Below are positions 11,117 to 23,598 of a stretch of DNA of 64,000 bases, piece after piece. The stretch is from contig CAJJDO010000119.1 in assembly GCA_905183005.1 (NCBI GenBank), positions 186,001 to 250,000 of the forward strand, read 5' to 3'. The position numbers and the translations under genes were made by a program. The notes under the pieces are model-generated. The model was not told the DNA's origin and searched no databases. It saw only the letters and a program-made list of their open reading frames with translations. Source of the stretch: Paramecium pentaurelia (Eukaryota > Ciliophora > Oligohymenophorea > Peniculida > Parameciidae). The number at the start of each line of letters is the position of its first letter. Position 1 is the first letter of the stretch.

Positions 11117-14100
11117 TCAACTTTAGCTTATTTAGATAGATTGTAAGCTCTCTCCAGAATATGGAACAATTGAGTTCATCTTTGATTTACTTAATTTAAT
11201 ATTTTTAGAAGATGAAATTAATTTTTTTGAGGATAAATTATTTCTTAACTGAATCAACCAAATTTTTTTTTGAACTTTTTTGAATTTGGATGCTGCATTT
11301 ATGGCAGCAGATTATTATTAAATTCTTTTAAGTTTCAAGAATTTATTGATAAATTAATAAGGATAATAAAGATATTTTGAAAATTTACTTAAGATTTCTG
11401 ATTACCAAGCATGCAAATTTTTATTAGCCATTTCTATTGTATTTATAGAATTTGATTATGAAAAGTAATGATCATAATTAAATATGGATTCAAAATCTTC
11501 AATTGTAACAGCATTATATTTCCAATAAATATATTATAATGAATTTAATGCTTAATATATTGAATTAGATTTATCATCTGAAAACTTTAAAAGTTTATTA
11601 TACATCAATTTGATATTCTCTTTCATATAAAAATTAAAATTATTGACATTTTTGATACGATCACTTTCATATACAATTAATGTAGTTTCATTTGCTTCTT
11701 CTGCAATTTCATTCATTGAGAATAATATAGATGGAGATTTAGTATTTCTTCTTTAAAGTTATTTTGAAGGTAATGATCCTTTTCTATTAATTCTTTAACT
11801 TTAAGCCATTAACAAATTGGTTTTGTGATTTTCATTTTTTTCTTTTTATTTCTCTTCTTCAAATTCTACTTTAGGAAATGTTTTATTTTATACAGGTTTT
11901 AGAGGACTTGATAATATTTCATTAATTTAAAAAATATTAACAGAAGGCATAGGATCATAAATATTATGTATTTCTGAATTGCCTTAAAATGAGTCATTTT
12001 CTTAATCATAAACTAATTAAAGTTTTAATTATTCATTTATTTAATTTTAATTTTCTGTTTAAAAGTATAGAGCACATTCTTAAACATATGTTAATTCTGC
12101 TCTAGTTTGAATAGGTTTATCAAATGTTTTACGTAAGTAAAGTTATCTTTATTATTCTTAACTCATTTAATGTTTTTTTATAATGACCTCTTTATTAAGA
12201 ATCAATTATATTTGACAACAACTTTTCAAAGAATGATCAAAATTATTACAAGCAGGACAGAAACTACTAAATTGAATTTAACAATTTTCATTTTCTAATG
12301 AATATGAATCTCTTAATTAACAGTATTTTTGAAAATCATCTGGAAAATCTCTTAATGTTTCTAAGAAATCTTGTTTAGATAAGATAAGTAAACTGACATA
12401 ACTTTGAGCTTTGAATATTTCATATTCTGGAGTTTACATAAGGAATTCTCTTACACAAAAAAATTATCCTTAATGAACAGAAGCATTCATTTTAGATCTC
12501 TATTTTCTATCCTTATGTTAATATAGTAAAACACCTTACTCTACAAAACAAAGATGTTATTATCCATTTATTTCACTTTAAAATGTATGTTATGGTTAAA
12601 TAATCTTACGTTTAATAGATTTAAATAGAGCATTTCTAAATTCCAAAGAAAATTGTTTTTATAATAATTCTGATTTTTGGATAAAGACTTTGTAAGCTTG
12701 TTTCTCCAACTCTTCTTTTAGTTCATCAGATAATTATTCCAATAAGATTTATTCCATTTATAAATCCACTTCATCATCTTCTTTCCATCTATACGTTAAG
12801 TATTCCTTAACTCTAAATTTATTATAATTGATATATATACTGATGTTAAAGACTAAAAGGAATCTTTCTTTATGTCATATATTTATTGATTACTCTCATC
12901 TTTTAACTCCTCTCCACTTAATTTTATGTAATGTCATTCATTATTGAACCAATAAAATTTATACTGTAAGAGAACCATAAACCTTATAATTTAATTTGAA
13001 TAATTTACAAGCACCCAATATAAATATTATTGTAACTATTTTCTCTATTGAATTTTTAGGAACATTGTCTCCATAACCTATTGTCAACATTGTTACTATT
13101 GCAAAGTAAATTGATTCTAGATATTATAATTACCAAGTCTATCCATCTAATTCTTTTGTTACAATCCATGAATTAGATTTATCAATACTACTGAACCAAA
13201 ACCATATACAACTAAATATATGCATTATATAAAATAAACTAGTTATAAATTTGATTAATCCTATAATCCCTCTTTATGGTCTAGTGAAATAAGAGATCTA
13301 ATCTGTTTTTGATAAAGCCTCAAAAATATGTTTATATTGAGTTAACAATATGAGTAAAAACAAATCATAACCATCTTAGGCATTAGAATTGAATATAAAT
13401 ACAACTATGATTATTATTAATGAGAAATCTGTAAACCAAGATTTATTTATCTAACGGATAATGATTTCCCATCGATCTGTTATAGCCTTACCATTTTCAT
13501 AACAAAGAGTATTGATTCTAATAAATAAATCAAATTGTAAGATAAATAGGATCGTTAAGGTTAGTCCTACATAATCCTGAAATAGAATTTAAGTATGAAA
13601 TGAGATTTCTAAAGGCACTAGAACTACAAGTATTACTCTGAAAAATGAAGCAAATATGTCCCAATAAAGTTTGAAATCATTCTCTGGTTATACAAGAGGT
13701 ATTTTATTAGCAATATTTGTTATTTATCTTATTGTTTTTTATTTACTTTCCTATAAATTTCTCTTAAAACTTTCCCATTTTCTCTCTTTTATTGTTATAT
13801 TCGTTTACACAATTCTATTTAGTTAATTGATTGTTAATCCTTTTTAAATTTTTGTTTATTTATAAGCTAATAAACTAGCTCTACAGAATTATTAGAATAT
13901 CATTACTTATCTGAGGCTTTATCATCTATAAGATTTAAATGAGTGATGTTTAAATTCTACAATCTTTTACTCTGAAAGGTCAGTTTTTCTAAAAAACGTC
14001 TTATAAAAAAGAATTGCATTATACTAGAACCTGTGCTTATTGGTTTCTCTTAATTTACCTATTTAGGAGTTAATGTATGACTTTGTTATATTTCAGAAGT

Positions 14101-14340
14101 GACAACGTTATTGAGATTTGTGTGTGTTGTTAATTTGGGTGTTCTGAAATCATAACCATCGTTGCTTTTATCACTTTTTGTTTGATTATGAATGTATTGA
14201 TTATTTTTTATTGATAATTTTCTACGAGTATCTCTTAGACAATGTTCTAAATATTCTTATTCAAAATCTTCATTTTATACAGCTTTAAGTTCTAAATCTA
14301 ATTCAAAGTTGTATTTGTGATTTTGATCAATTTTTTACAT
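11117..14340 (-). CDS. Six-TM cyclic-nucleotide-type K+ channel with C-terminal zinc-knuckle motif
   Basis: The protein has a Ser/Thr/Gln-rich cytosolic N-terminus (about 140 residues, MQKIDQNHKYNFELDLELKA...) and then a membrane domain. The pore reads FAIVTMLTIGYGDNVPK, a textbook K+ filter, so the ion is K+. A C-linker and a cyclic-nucleotide-binding-like region follow. At 12218-12259 comes CPACNNFDHSLKSC, a Cys-x2-Cys-x4-His-x4-Cys knuckle, and after it a long low-complexity tail ending IVPYSGESLQSIQISQS. A 27-nt intron near 11245 sets the last frame. The layout matches EAG/HCN/CNG relatives, which are greatly expanded in Paramecium. The gene ends 64 bp from the convergent ANTH gene and diverges from the next channel. 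Whether it binds cNMP cannot be judged by eye. Confidence 0.85.
12218..12259 (-). other. CCHC knuckle of the first K+ channel
   Basis: Encodes C-P-A-C-N-N-F-D-H-S-L-K-S-C, spacing Cys-x2-Cys-x4-His-x4-Cys, directly after the putative nucleotide-binding region. The same spacing recurs in the third channel and nearly so in the second. Confidence 0.75.
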
Positions 14341-14747
14341 TTATTTATAAATCTTGAATTGAAAGAAACTACGAGAAAAATCTGATATTTGAAAATAAAC
14401 ATAAATGATTATGTACAACTTGTAATATCAAAAATTTATCTACAAATTTGTCATTGTTATGGAATATTAAAATACAAAAGTTGTTATTTCTATAGAAAAC
14501 AACAAAATTAAATATATATATTGACTTCATATATGAAAATTCATTTTCAATAAATTATGACATTTAACTATATTATAAAATATTTATTTTTCAAATTGTT
14601 CTGAATTTCAAATAAATTAAAAATGCAAATATATATATGTTTTTATCATAAATGTTATCAGTTATTGAATAGATTCTTTATCTCCTATACTATTTAATTT
14701 TATTTAAGTTTATTCTTAATAATTGTAAATATATTATTTTTTGTTTA
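14341..14747. promoter_or_regulatory. Shared spacer between two divergent K+ channel genes
   Basis: These 407 bp separate the starts of two divergent channel genes and must hold both promoters. The sequence is AT-rich, with TATATATA near 14513 and 14628. No specific factor site was identified. Confidence 0.4.
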
Positions 14748-17680
14748 ATGTCATAATTATTGGATTCAGTCTTAAGACAATAAAAATAGAGGAAGTAAGT
14801 ATTTTTTATATTAAGAGTCAAACAGTCAAAGGAATTTTAAAATTTCGTTAAGACTTTACAATACCACACTGTGATAACAATAGTGAAGACGCCTCTTTTG
14901 AACCGAATGTGTGTTCAAATAGAAAAATCGAATTATAATTGCCAGAAAAATAGTCTTTTAAAGGTGATTGCTTAAGTCCAGAACCTGATTAAGATGAAGA
15001 AAGTAGAAGCATGCTACATGTAGAAACTAAATAAAAAGTAAATCTGTGGGTTCATGGAGGATTAAGAATAATGTTCTACATAACTAAATTTAGTAAGTAA
15101 ATGAAAACCTATTCAACAGAAGTAAAGTTCAAGTCATTAACAAATTAAATTGTATTTTTGATCTCTGATGCTGCTAGTGATGCAGATATTTTACTGCATA
15201 AATTAAATAAAGTTGAATAAGTAATGCAATCCTTTAAGTGGTTTATAAATTAAATACCTGTGCTTGATCCTGACTCTGTAATAAAAGTATTTTGGGATAT
15301 ATTTGTTTTAACACAGATCATTATAAATATCTTCTATATTCCTATGAAATTAGGGTTTGACTTTGAAAGAGAAGATTTATTGACTGGAATATTTTTAGAA
15401 ACTTTACCTTCTTGGACATTTGTAATGGATATAATTTTGACATTTTTCACTGCCTATTATAGTTAAGGGCAAATCCATAGAGATAAATAATAAATTCTTA
15501 AGCATTATGCAAATTCAACATTATTATGGGATTTAATGATCGTTATACCATTTATTTTATCCTCTTATGCAGTACCTTATACAGAATATATATTATTACT
15601 TAGAGTAACAAAAGTTAAATCTATGATTGAAACTATTGAAGAGGTTACAAATCCATCTAATAATGTTTAAACAATTTTAGAATTATTCAAATCTATATTC
15701 TTAGTTTTATTTGTATCTCATTTTTGTGCTTGTTTATGGAATTTAATAGGAGAGATGGAATTAGATTCAGGATAAAATTCTTGGTTGATTGCCAAAAATA
15801 TTACATAAGCAGAATGGTCAACTAAATATATTCATGCTTTTTATTTTAGTACAATCACTACTTTAACAATTGGTTATGGTGATATTGTTCCATAAACAGA
15901 TGTTGAAAGAATTTATGTTATAATAATGGCAATGGTTATTTGTGGATTGTTTGGTTATACTATATCTAGTATTGGAAATATATTAAAATAACTAACTGAA
16001 AAAGAATAATTATTTAAATAATAAATGATGCATATCAATGGTTTTTTAAAGAAAAAGAAAATTAATAAATAATTAATGTTATAAGTTAGAAAATATTTTG
16101 AATATTTTTTGAAAATGGAATAAGAATATAATGAATTTGGAGAAAAAATGATGCATAATTTAGATAAGAAATTAAAAGAATAAGTTGCAATAGATATGTA
16201 TTGTGAAATGTTAAAAAAATCAAGACTTATCAAATAGACTTTATCTTTAAAAAGTGTATAAAAATTATGTTCTTTTGTACATGAAATAAAAGTACCACCT
16301 GAAGAGATTATTGCTTATTAAAATGAATAAGCAAATAAATTAATATTCCTCTAAAGTGGAGAATTAAGTTTAATTTGTATTTATAAATTCTTAATTTATA
16401 GGTGATTAAAAATTAAGGGAAACAATTTTGACAAAAATAGAGAAAGGAAAATTTGTAGGAGAAAAGGAATTTATAACATAAGCAAGATATGAATATACAA
16501 TTAGATCAGTTAAATTTTGTCAAATTGCATTTATAAAGTAATAAATTATATATAAGTTTTAGTTATGATGATTTCTTAAGAATTATTAGAGAAGATTCAT
16601 TAGAAGAAGAAAATTATTGTATGCTTAGAGATTAAATGTTGTTTACAGAAGAAAAATAAAACTATGGTGAAGTCTGTTATATATGTAAATGGACACATTA
16701 ATTTAAAAAGTATATTTATATACATTAAATTTAGATGCCCATTAGTTTTTGTTCATTTTAATTAAGATAGAATTAGAAAGAAGTTTATGATATCAGAAGA
16801 TATGAATAGAAAATAATATGAGAGAGAATTTGTGAAAAAATAATTTTAAAGAAATATAATAAGAGAACATGCTTTAGCATTAATTGTAAATGATAATATG
16901 ATTGCAATTGATGATTTAACTGATTAATATTTAGATACATTAGGATTTAATATGGATGATGATGAAAATGAAAGACTAATTAAAACAATTAAAAGTCAAA
17001 AATCTAGTAAATCTGTACATAGAGGACTTACAGGTTTTGAATAATTTAGTAGTGACTCTTCTGAAAGTGCTCATGATTCAGATGTCTAATTAAATAAAAC
17101 TAAAACACCTAAATCATCTAGATATAATCATTTATAAAGTATGGAATAAAAGAAAGTCAAATTTTAAGAAATCTCTGAACCTGAACCTAAAGTTTTAAGA
17201 GCATAAAATTCATTTAAAAGAAAAGCAGATAACAGACATAAAACCTTTTAAAGGTTAACCAGAATATCAAACAATAGATTTACTAATATTTCTTAAATTT
17301 CTTAGGAATAAAATTTTCAAAGTCAATCAGTCTAAAATTCTAGCATGTAAAAATTACGTAAAAATAATTCTAATTCATATTCTAATATGGATTTAGAATT
17401 ACCAACTAAAACTTAATCAAAATTGGAAATTGTAGGAAGTAATATCATTAATTAATTGGATGAAGTTCTTACTCCTAAGTAAGGTGATAACTAATATCAA
17501 AGAATTGATTTTGAATTAGACAGGTATTTCATAACCACATATTACTTTACAAATTCCAATCTCGATAAGATTCTATAAAAACTTAAAAAACCTAAAAAAA
17601 CATTAAGATCAGATCACATATAAAGCATTATTAGAAAATCAAAGATTAAACCCAGCCTTTATAGTCCTGTATAAAAATGA
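14748..17680 (+). CDS. Six-TM cyclic-nucleotide-type K+ channel
   Basis: The start exon MSQLLDSVLRQQKQR is joined through a 23-nt intron (14795-14817 region) to TVKGILKFRQDF. The membrane domain contains FWDIFVLTQIIINIFYIP (S1) and FLETLPSWTFVMDIILTFF (S2). ILLLRVTKVKS is S4-like but poorer in arginine than voltage sensors. The pore is STITTLTIGYGDIVPQTDVE, and S6 is MAMVICGLFGYTISSIG. A basic C-linker, a beta-rich nucleotide-binding-like region (ANKLIFLQSGELS) and the knuckle CYICKWTHQFKKC follow, the last split by a 25-nt intron. The long Ser/Gln tail ends KIKPSLYSPVQK. It is a close relative of the channels at 11-14 kb and 20-23 kb. Its acidic C-linker differs from theirs, so it is not a recent copy. 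Confidence 0.85.
16675..16738 (+). other. CCHC knuckle of the second K+ channel, interrupted by an intron
   Basis: Encodes C-Y-I-C-K-W-T-H-Q-F-K-K-C once the intron (GTATATTT...TTTAG) is removed. Spacing is Cys-x2-Cys-x3-His-x4-Cys, one residue shorter than in the other two channels. Confidence 0.6.
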
Positions 17681-18125
17681 TCATTTTATTTTATTTATCT
17701 TATTTCTCCACCAAAACAAAATTATAAACTCATTATTTAAATTAATCCTTAGAACTGTTTTTTTTTCTTTAATAAAATATATTTCTAATAAATATAAGTC
17801 TATTAAGGAAGACACTTTCTTATTTCAAAATCGAGTAACTAATAAGCAAATTCAAATAATCAAAACTCACCATCAATTAGTATTAAATAAAAGGATTTTT
17901 CTAAACATCTTTCAGAATAAAGTTTAATCTATTTAATTAGATTATATTTTAAAAAAACTTAAATAAAATTTATGGATAAATAGTCTGATATTGGAGAGAT
18001 TTAATTATTTATTGCATATGCAAACTTTTGCAATAATTAAAATAATTAGAATAATTGAAAAACCTTTAGTTTGAGTTCTGAAAATTACTGGTTTGTATAG
18101 ATTGATATATAGAATATAGTTTGAA
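17681..18125. other. Intergenic stretch, no convincing gene
   Basis: About 0.45 kb. An open stretch starting at ATG near 17972 (MDKQSDIGEIQLF...) stops at TGA after 28 codons, and I could not connect it to another exon. Treated as noncoding. Confidence 0.45.
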
Positions 18126-18387
18126 ATGATGGTAAGCAAGTTTAATTACAGAAATATTTTGAAATCGTTATTTTAAATTGAGTCGCCTTAATTTTCTGAG
18201 TAATAATAGATATTAAAAAGAAGAAGGACATTTTAATTTAAAGATGTAATTAAACCCATTTAGTAATAGAATAATAAATTCAAGTGAATATAAATTTAAC
18301 AAAGATAGAATAAAAATTATTGAATAGCTGATCTAATTAATGATTTGCAATATAAAGAATCTATATAATCAGTAAATGTAATTATGA
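18126..18387 (+). CDS. Small hypothetical protein, about 78 residues
   Basis: Starting at the double ATG (MMVSKFNYRNILKSLFQIE), the frame runs through SPQFSEQQQILKRRRTFQFK. It is carried by a 25-nt intron (GTGAATAT...GATAG, near 18275) past a TGA into KIIEQLIQLMICNIKN. The basic patch RRRTFQF resembles nothing I know. Composition (alternating Leu/Ile with Lys/Arg and Gln) is protein-like and the intron has normal size and borders. In such AT-rich DNA with one stop codon, chance frames of this length do occur. No neighbour clarifies its role. Confidence 0.35.
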
Positions 18388-18638
18388 TCCTATTAAAAAC
18401 AAATATTATTAAAATATTTAAATATTAATAAAATATTATAATAAAATTGATATATTTTACTCAATATTCCATATATAATTAATTATAAGGCTGAGAATGA
18501 AAACTTATTAGATTGAAGAAAGTTAATTAAATTTTATTTGATTAGTTTAGAAGAAAAAAGGAATAATATATGTAATTAATTTCCTTTAATTTATTTATAA
18601 ATATTGATAGTAAACTTCTACCTAATAAAATAAATGTT

Positions 18639-19877
18639 TCAAATATAGAAGTCATCTTTACTTTTTACTTAACACCAAATTTCTTGATATTTCATATCAC
18701 CATCTTAGTCTGCATATGTTTCTTTTAATATTATTGATTTATCTTAATTTTGATAAAATATATTGTAATTATTCTTTGGTATAACTAAATGAATCCATTA
18801 TTCATCCTAGTATTTCACCTATATTTTACTAACTTATTCTATTAAATTACCCCTAAGTTTGGTTGTCATACTTATAAACGGTTGGGCAATAAAATGAATC
18901 TACTTATGGGTTATGATAATTTAATGGGGCTAATGCCTTACCATTATTTTACTTGGCCTTTTCTTTATTATAATTTATCATTTCATTGACAAAACTTTCT
19001 TTAGTATTTAAGTTGGCCTGATAATTTGTATCATAAAATTTGTTATTATATTCTGAATTATACTCCATTAATTAGGTTACCCCTTTAATCCTACTATTTT
19101 CAACTTACTTCAAAATTCCATAATGTTAATCAGTACTATTTAATTCCTTAATAAATGGTTTCTCTAACTATATTTATGGAGAGATAAGCAAATTTTGAGG
19201 TTTAGTATCAAAGTTAATAGAAAGACAAGCAAAAATAGTTAATATAACTATAAATGAAAATCCTAATTTGCTTAAACTTCTATTTTTAGAAACAGAAATA
19301 GGTTCATCTTCTTCAAAGATAAATTACTTACTTCCACAATTATTACAAATTAGATTCTATTAATATTATTACAAATGCAAATTAAGTTTTTGAGCTTCTT
19401 CTAATTACTATTGTAGATGACTAACTTATTCTGTCAATTCTTGAAGATAATTAGATTATTTTTAAAAATCACTTTCTAATTTTTATAGGTAAGCTTTCTT
19501 CCTATCTCTAGAATTTTAAGCTGATATTCTATTTCGAATCATTAATTGAGTTTTTTTATCTTTTACCTCAGTTAAAGGTTTTTTATCATCCTGAGTTACT
19601 TTGTTAGGATTTTAGCTTATTTTGGTTTTCTTTATTTTTTTTTCCACTCCTTTGATACAAGAAGTTTTTTACCTTCATATTAATTAGAGGATTAGGAACC
19701 AGTAGATCCAGAAAAGAGAGGAGGAACAAAATTAGATGATTCTGTAGAACTTTCTTATTCCACTTATTATTGATAAAGTTTCTAGAATAAATTCGATTGG
19801 TCATTCTCTTCTTAATATTTCTATTATAACTCTACTATTAGTTATGAAAGTGACTTATCCTTGATTTGTTTTAACAT
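18639..19877 (-). CDS. Membrane-anchored bZIP transcription factor (ATF6-like layout)
   Basis: The first ~110 residues are acidic and Ser/Gln-rich. Then comes a bZIP basic region (LMIRNRISAQNSRDRKKAYL) with the diagnostic Asn-x7-Arg (N-RISAQNS-R). A leucine-repeat helix follows (LESDFQKQSNYLQELTEQ...LQQQLEEAQKL), then a CNNC pair. A single membrane helix (GFSFIVILTIFACLSINF) comes next, and then ~190 residues that would lie in the ER lumen, ending near YQEIWCQVKSKDDFYI. Introns of 23 nt (near 19670) and 34 nt (near 18800) are required. The order activator, bZIP, TM, lumenal domain is that of ATF6, CREB3 and plant bZIP28, which are cut from the membrane under ER stress. Function here is inferred from layout alone; the lumenal part is not recognisably conserved. 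Confidence 0.75.
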
Positions 19878-20201
19878 ATTACAATATTATATTATTAATT
19901 AATAAGCATGCTAAAAGAATAGATCCATCTACGTGGATGTTTATATTTCCACATATATAAGGAAATTTAAAATTTTATAAAATATGATTAGATTAAATAA
20001 GTTTGTAGTCAGCAAAAAGTTAAATATTTCAAACTGAAGGTGAACTACAGAGAATTATAAAATTTAAGATCATTTGAGGAAAGGCATAACCTATATTATA
20101 GAGAAGGCAAAACAAATAAACTAGATTATATAAAGATAGTGGAATTAACATTTTAAGTCAAACTAGTTCAATTCATTTTATATAAGAAGAAAATATAATT
20201 A
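19878..20201. other. Intergenic stretch between divergent genes
   Basis: About 0.32 kb, AT-rich, upstream of the bZIP gene and of a doubtful small gene. A short imperfect palindrome (ACGTGGATGT...TCCACAT) lies near 19931-19960. Nothing else was seen. Confidence 0.45.
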
Positions 20202-20379
20202 ATGGCATTTATGTTGATAACATGTTTTAATAGCATTTATAATATTTGAAGCTGGTTTTGTGTGTCTTTGTGGTTACTATAAATCTCTGAAGAGATCTAA
20301 TAGAAAAAATCAAATGGTAGACAACTTAAGTTATGAAGCCAATTCTTATTAATGTAAGAAAAGAGCAAAAAGAATATGA
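20202..20379 (+). CDS. Doubtful small membrane protein
   Basis: ATG at 20202 gives MAFMLIT; a 28-nt intron (GTTTTAATAG...TTTGAAG) then joins it to SGFVCLCGYYKSLKRSNRKN, and the frame ends at TGA near 20379. It would be a short hydrophobic helix with a basic tail, about 50 residues. A different frame in the same stretch (MKPILINVRKEQKEYDDRIK..., 20334-20468) is equally protein-like, so the true structure is unclear. Alternatively the whole stretch is 5' leader of the next channel gene. Confidence 0.2.
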
Positions 20380-20486
20380 TGATAGGATAAAATAAGAAAA
20401 GGTTAATAAATTTGAAGAATAAGAAAACAATGATATGGATAACGACAAGAATAAAAGAGTTTTTAAATGAGTATATAATTTTATAA

Positions 20487-23400
20487 ATGAATGGCACTGA
20501 TATAATATTTTCAGCCTTAAGTTCATAGCCTGAAAATCTTCAAATCGAATTATAGGCAGAACAACAAAATGAATATGAAAAGGAATATTTGGAAGCAGAT
20601 TTAGTTTCAAGAATAAGGACAAGAAATCCAAGTACCAACAATTTCACAATTAAATCAACAACAAATATAGACACTCGCAGAAATTGTGAAGTAATAATTT
20701 ATACATTATTAAGCCATTAATCAATTAAGATGAGGATATCAAAAGAAATACTTGTAAAAAGACAGGCACTAATCTTATGAAATATTTTTATCTAAAACGA
20801 TTTATATAACGTATAAGGAACAATAGAACTAAGTTATCTAATGTCAATGAAAATCACATTAAATTAATTAATGATAATTCAAGTGATAGGTATCATCAAT
20901 ATTATTTAGTTAAGTGATGATTTAAATTCTTAAATTAAACAATCACCAACATTTTCAAATACGCAATGTTACCAAATTATTTCATGATAATTCTCTATCT
21001 TCACATGAACATCCATTCATTATTTGGATTAGAGAAAAATATTAATAAATTAGAAAGTCCACCTATGAAATTTTATCTAAAATACCATAAATACATCCTG
21101 AATCCTTAAAGAAGATTGTTTGGGATTATTGGACTATTCTTTTTAGGTTGCTTTTATTAATATTAATTCCATTAGAAATTGCCTATAATCCTTAAATTTT
21201 ATTTGATAAATTGATAGGACTTACTGTTACTATTATCATCATCTTAATTCTTGATAATTTATTAAGATTGAATACTATTTGTTACTTAAGTGGATAGGCA
21301 GTCTATGATAGATGGTAAATTATAAAAGTCAATTTAAATCTATAAACAATTTCAGACTTCGCATTAATATTTTTATTAATCTACTTTATCAAAAATGAAG
21401 GAAATTAATTTTAATATTTGATGCTTTTAATATCACTGACTCAACACTATCAAATTAATTAAACGTTATAAAAAAGTGAAGAATCCCAATATTTTACAAA
21501 AAAATAAAAAGCATTTATCAATTTATTTAAATTATTAATCTATTTGATTTATGTCCTCCACTTATTTGCTTGTATATGGTTTTTCAATAGTTCATTAAAT
21601 TATGGGAATTCCTGGATTATTTTTAAAGAATTAGATCATTAATAATGGTAACTCTAATATTTAGAAGCATTCTATTTTGCTATTGTCACTATGCTTACTA
21701 TTGGATATGGTGATAATGTACCAAAAACATGGAATGAAAAATTTGTTGCAATATTCTTTATCTTAAGTGCTTGTTTATGGTTTTCGTACAGTATTAATGC
21801 CATAGGTACTATCATTAAAGAAATCAATTAACATTTTATGGAAAGAAGCAGAAAGATTAGAGTAATCAATAGATATATGCATCAAAGAAATATCCCTTTT
21901 TCTTTATAATATAGAATTAGAGAATATTTGACCTTTAGATGGAAGGAGGAAGCAGAAATCGATTTATAATAAGAAGAAACCTTATTGAATGAATTATCTG
22001 AAGAATTAAAATAAGATTTAAAAAAGTAAGCAAATAATGTATTTTTCAAACATTGTGATTTTCTATTTAAAAATTTCAGTTTAGAATTATAGAATTCCCT
22101 TTCCCCTTTTATTAAAAGAAAAATAATTTAGCCTTAAAATACATTTTCTATTTATACTCTAAGTGATGTTTATTAACCTCATTTATGTTTTGTAGAATAG
22201 GGTTAATTGTAATATCAAAATGTTCTAAATGTATCTTTGAAAACTGTATAGAATCATGGATAATTTTTGGATGTATCAGAATTTATTGAAGAAAATGATA
22301 ATATCTAAACATTTAAAGCTATAGGATATGTAAGTTTACTTGTTTTGAGTAAGGTAATTAATTTTATTAGATTACTAGTCAGATTTCATGTCCATAATAC
22401 GTTAATATCCAAAAGATTATTAAAAGTATTGTAATTTAAAAGATTAATTTGTACTTCAAGTAAAACCTAAACATTTAGTATTTGGATAATATTGTGCAGC
22501 ATGTAATATCACTACTCATGGATTGAAAGAGTGTCCAAATTTATCTCTCAGTATTGATAGAGAATTGATTATCAAAAGATATCAATATTCATAAGATCAA
22601 TATAGGAAATATACGAAGAGATCCAAAAAAAGAGGAAAGACATCTTTTTCAACTAGATGTGATAGAGAAATCATAGAATAATTCGCAATATACTTTTAAA
22701 ATGAATAACCAAAATTAGTTTAAAATTAGTTATCAAAATAATTAACCTAAGAATAAGATTTTGATGATGGTAAATCTGATATGAATGAATAATCTCCAAT
22801 AAATAAAACATTTCATTTTAAAAGATAGGAATCAATTTAATTACCAAGATGTTCTTTATAGAGTGGTGAAGCTATATCAATTTAGAAATAAATTAATATT
22901 AATGATTCTATTGCATCAAGTGATAATAATTCAATATAGAATTTAAAATTGTCTACGAGATAATAATGCATGCTAAATACTAATAAATTTATGACTGCAA
23001 AATTATCAAAATATAAAAAGATGTGTTCACAATAAAATCCTAAAATTGCTTTAATTGATACTGATGAATCATTAAAGATTGATATTTAGGATAGTATTTA
23101 TTAGAATATTGAATTATTGTACAATAAAATCTTTAACGAAGAAACAGTAATACCTTTTGATAGATCAATATATGATTTACAAATATTATACTTTTCATTT
23201 AAAGCATAATAAGGTATAGAGTAATTTGAGGTTGTCAAAAACTTCAGTTCTTATATGGTCAATCATAATATAGAAAATATTATTTTATAAATAGAATAGA
23301 AATATCATACCTTACTTTTAAAGCCTATTACTTAATTAATAAGATATATGTATTATCCTTATGAGTTCATAATGAAATTTTAAAAGATTAAGACATAGAG

Positions 23401-23542
23401 ATTAAAATTGTTAAATTTTTATAAGAAAAGATCCTTTAAGAATTTGAAATAGAAACAATCAAAAATAAATGATTTAGTAAGAAAGTGGGAGACACCCAGA
23501 AAATCTTATCGTTTTAGTGTTATAATTCCATATGATGAATGA
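20487..23542 (+). CDS. Six-TM cyclic-nucleotide-type K+ channel with zinc-knuckle motif
   Basis: The N-terminus MNGTDIIFSALSSQPENLQ is followed by KYFYLKRFIQRIRNN, which resembles the pre-S1 segment of the 11-14 kb channel (FIRRFLEKLTFQSKR). Membrane helices include IPLEIAYNPQILFDKLIGL and LIYFIKNEGNQF. The pore reads FAIVTMLTIGYGDNVPKTWN and S6 ILSACLWFSYSINAIG. The C-linker (MERSRKIRVINRYMHQRNIP) leads into a nucleotide-binding-like fold (HLCFVEQGQLQY). At 22493-22534 the knuckle CAACNITTHGLKEC follows, then a long Lys/Gln tail ending SYRFSVIIPYDE. Introns of 23, 20 and 25 nt are needed. The filter and flanks are nearly identical to those of the first channel, so these two are probably duplicates. 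It lies 56 bp upstream of VPS18. Confidence 0.85.
22493..22534 (+). other. CCHC knuckle of the third K+ channel
   Basis: Encodes C-A-A-C-N-I-T-T-H-G-L-K-E-C, Cys-x2-Cys-x4-His-x4-Cys. Spacing is identical to that of the first channel, with the flanking aromatic (Y/F before the first Cys) and the L-K before the last Cys kept. Confidence 0.75.
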
Positions 23543-23598
23543 TTAGATTGAATTATTATTACATAAAAAGTATTGATATAATATTAATTATAAATAAA

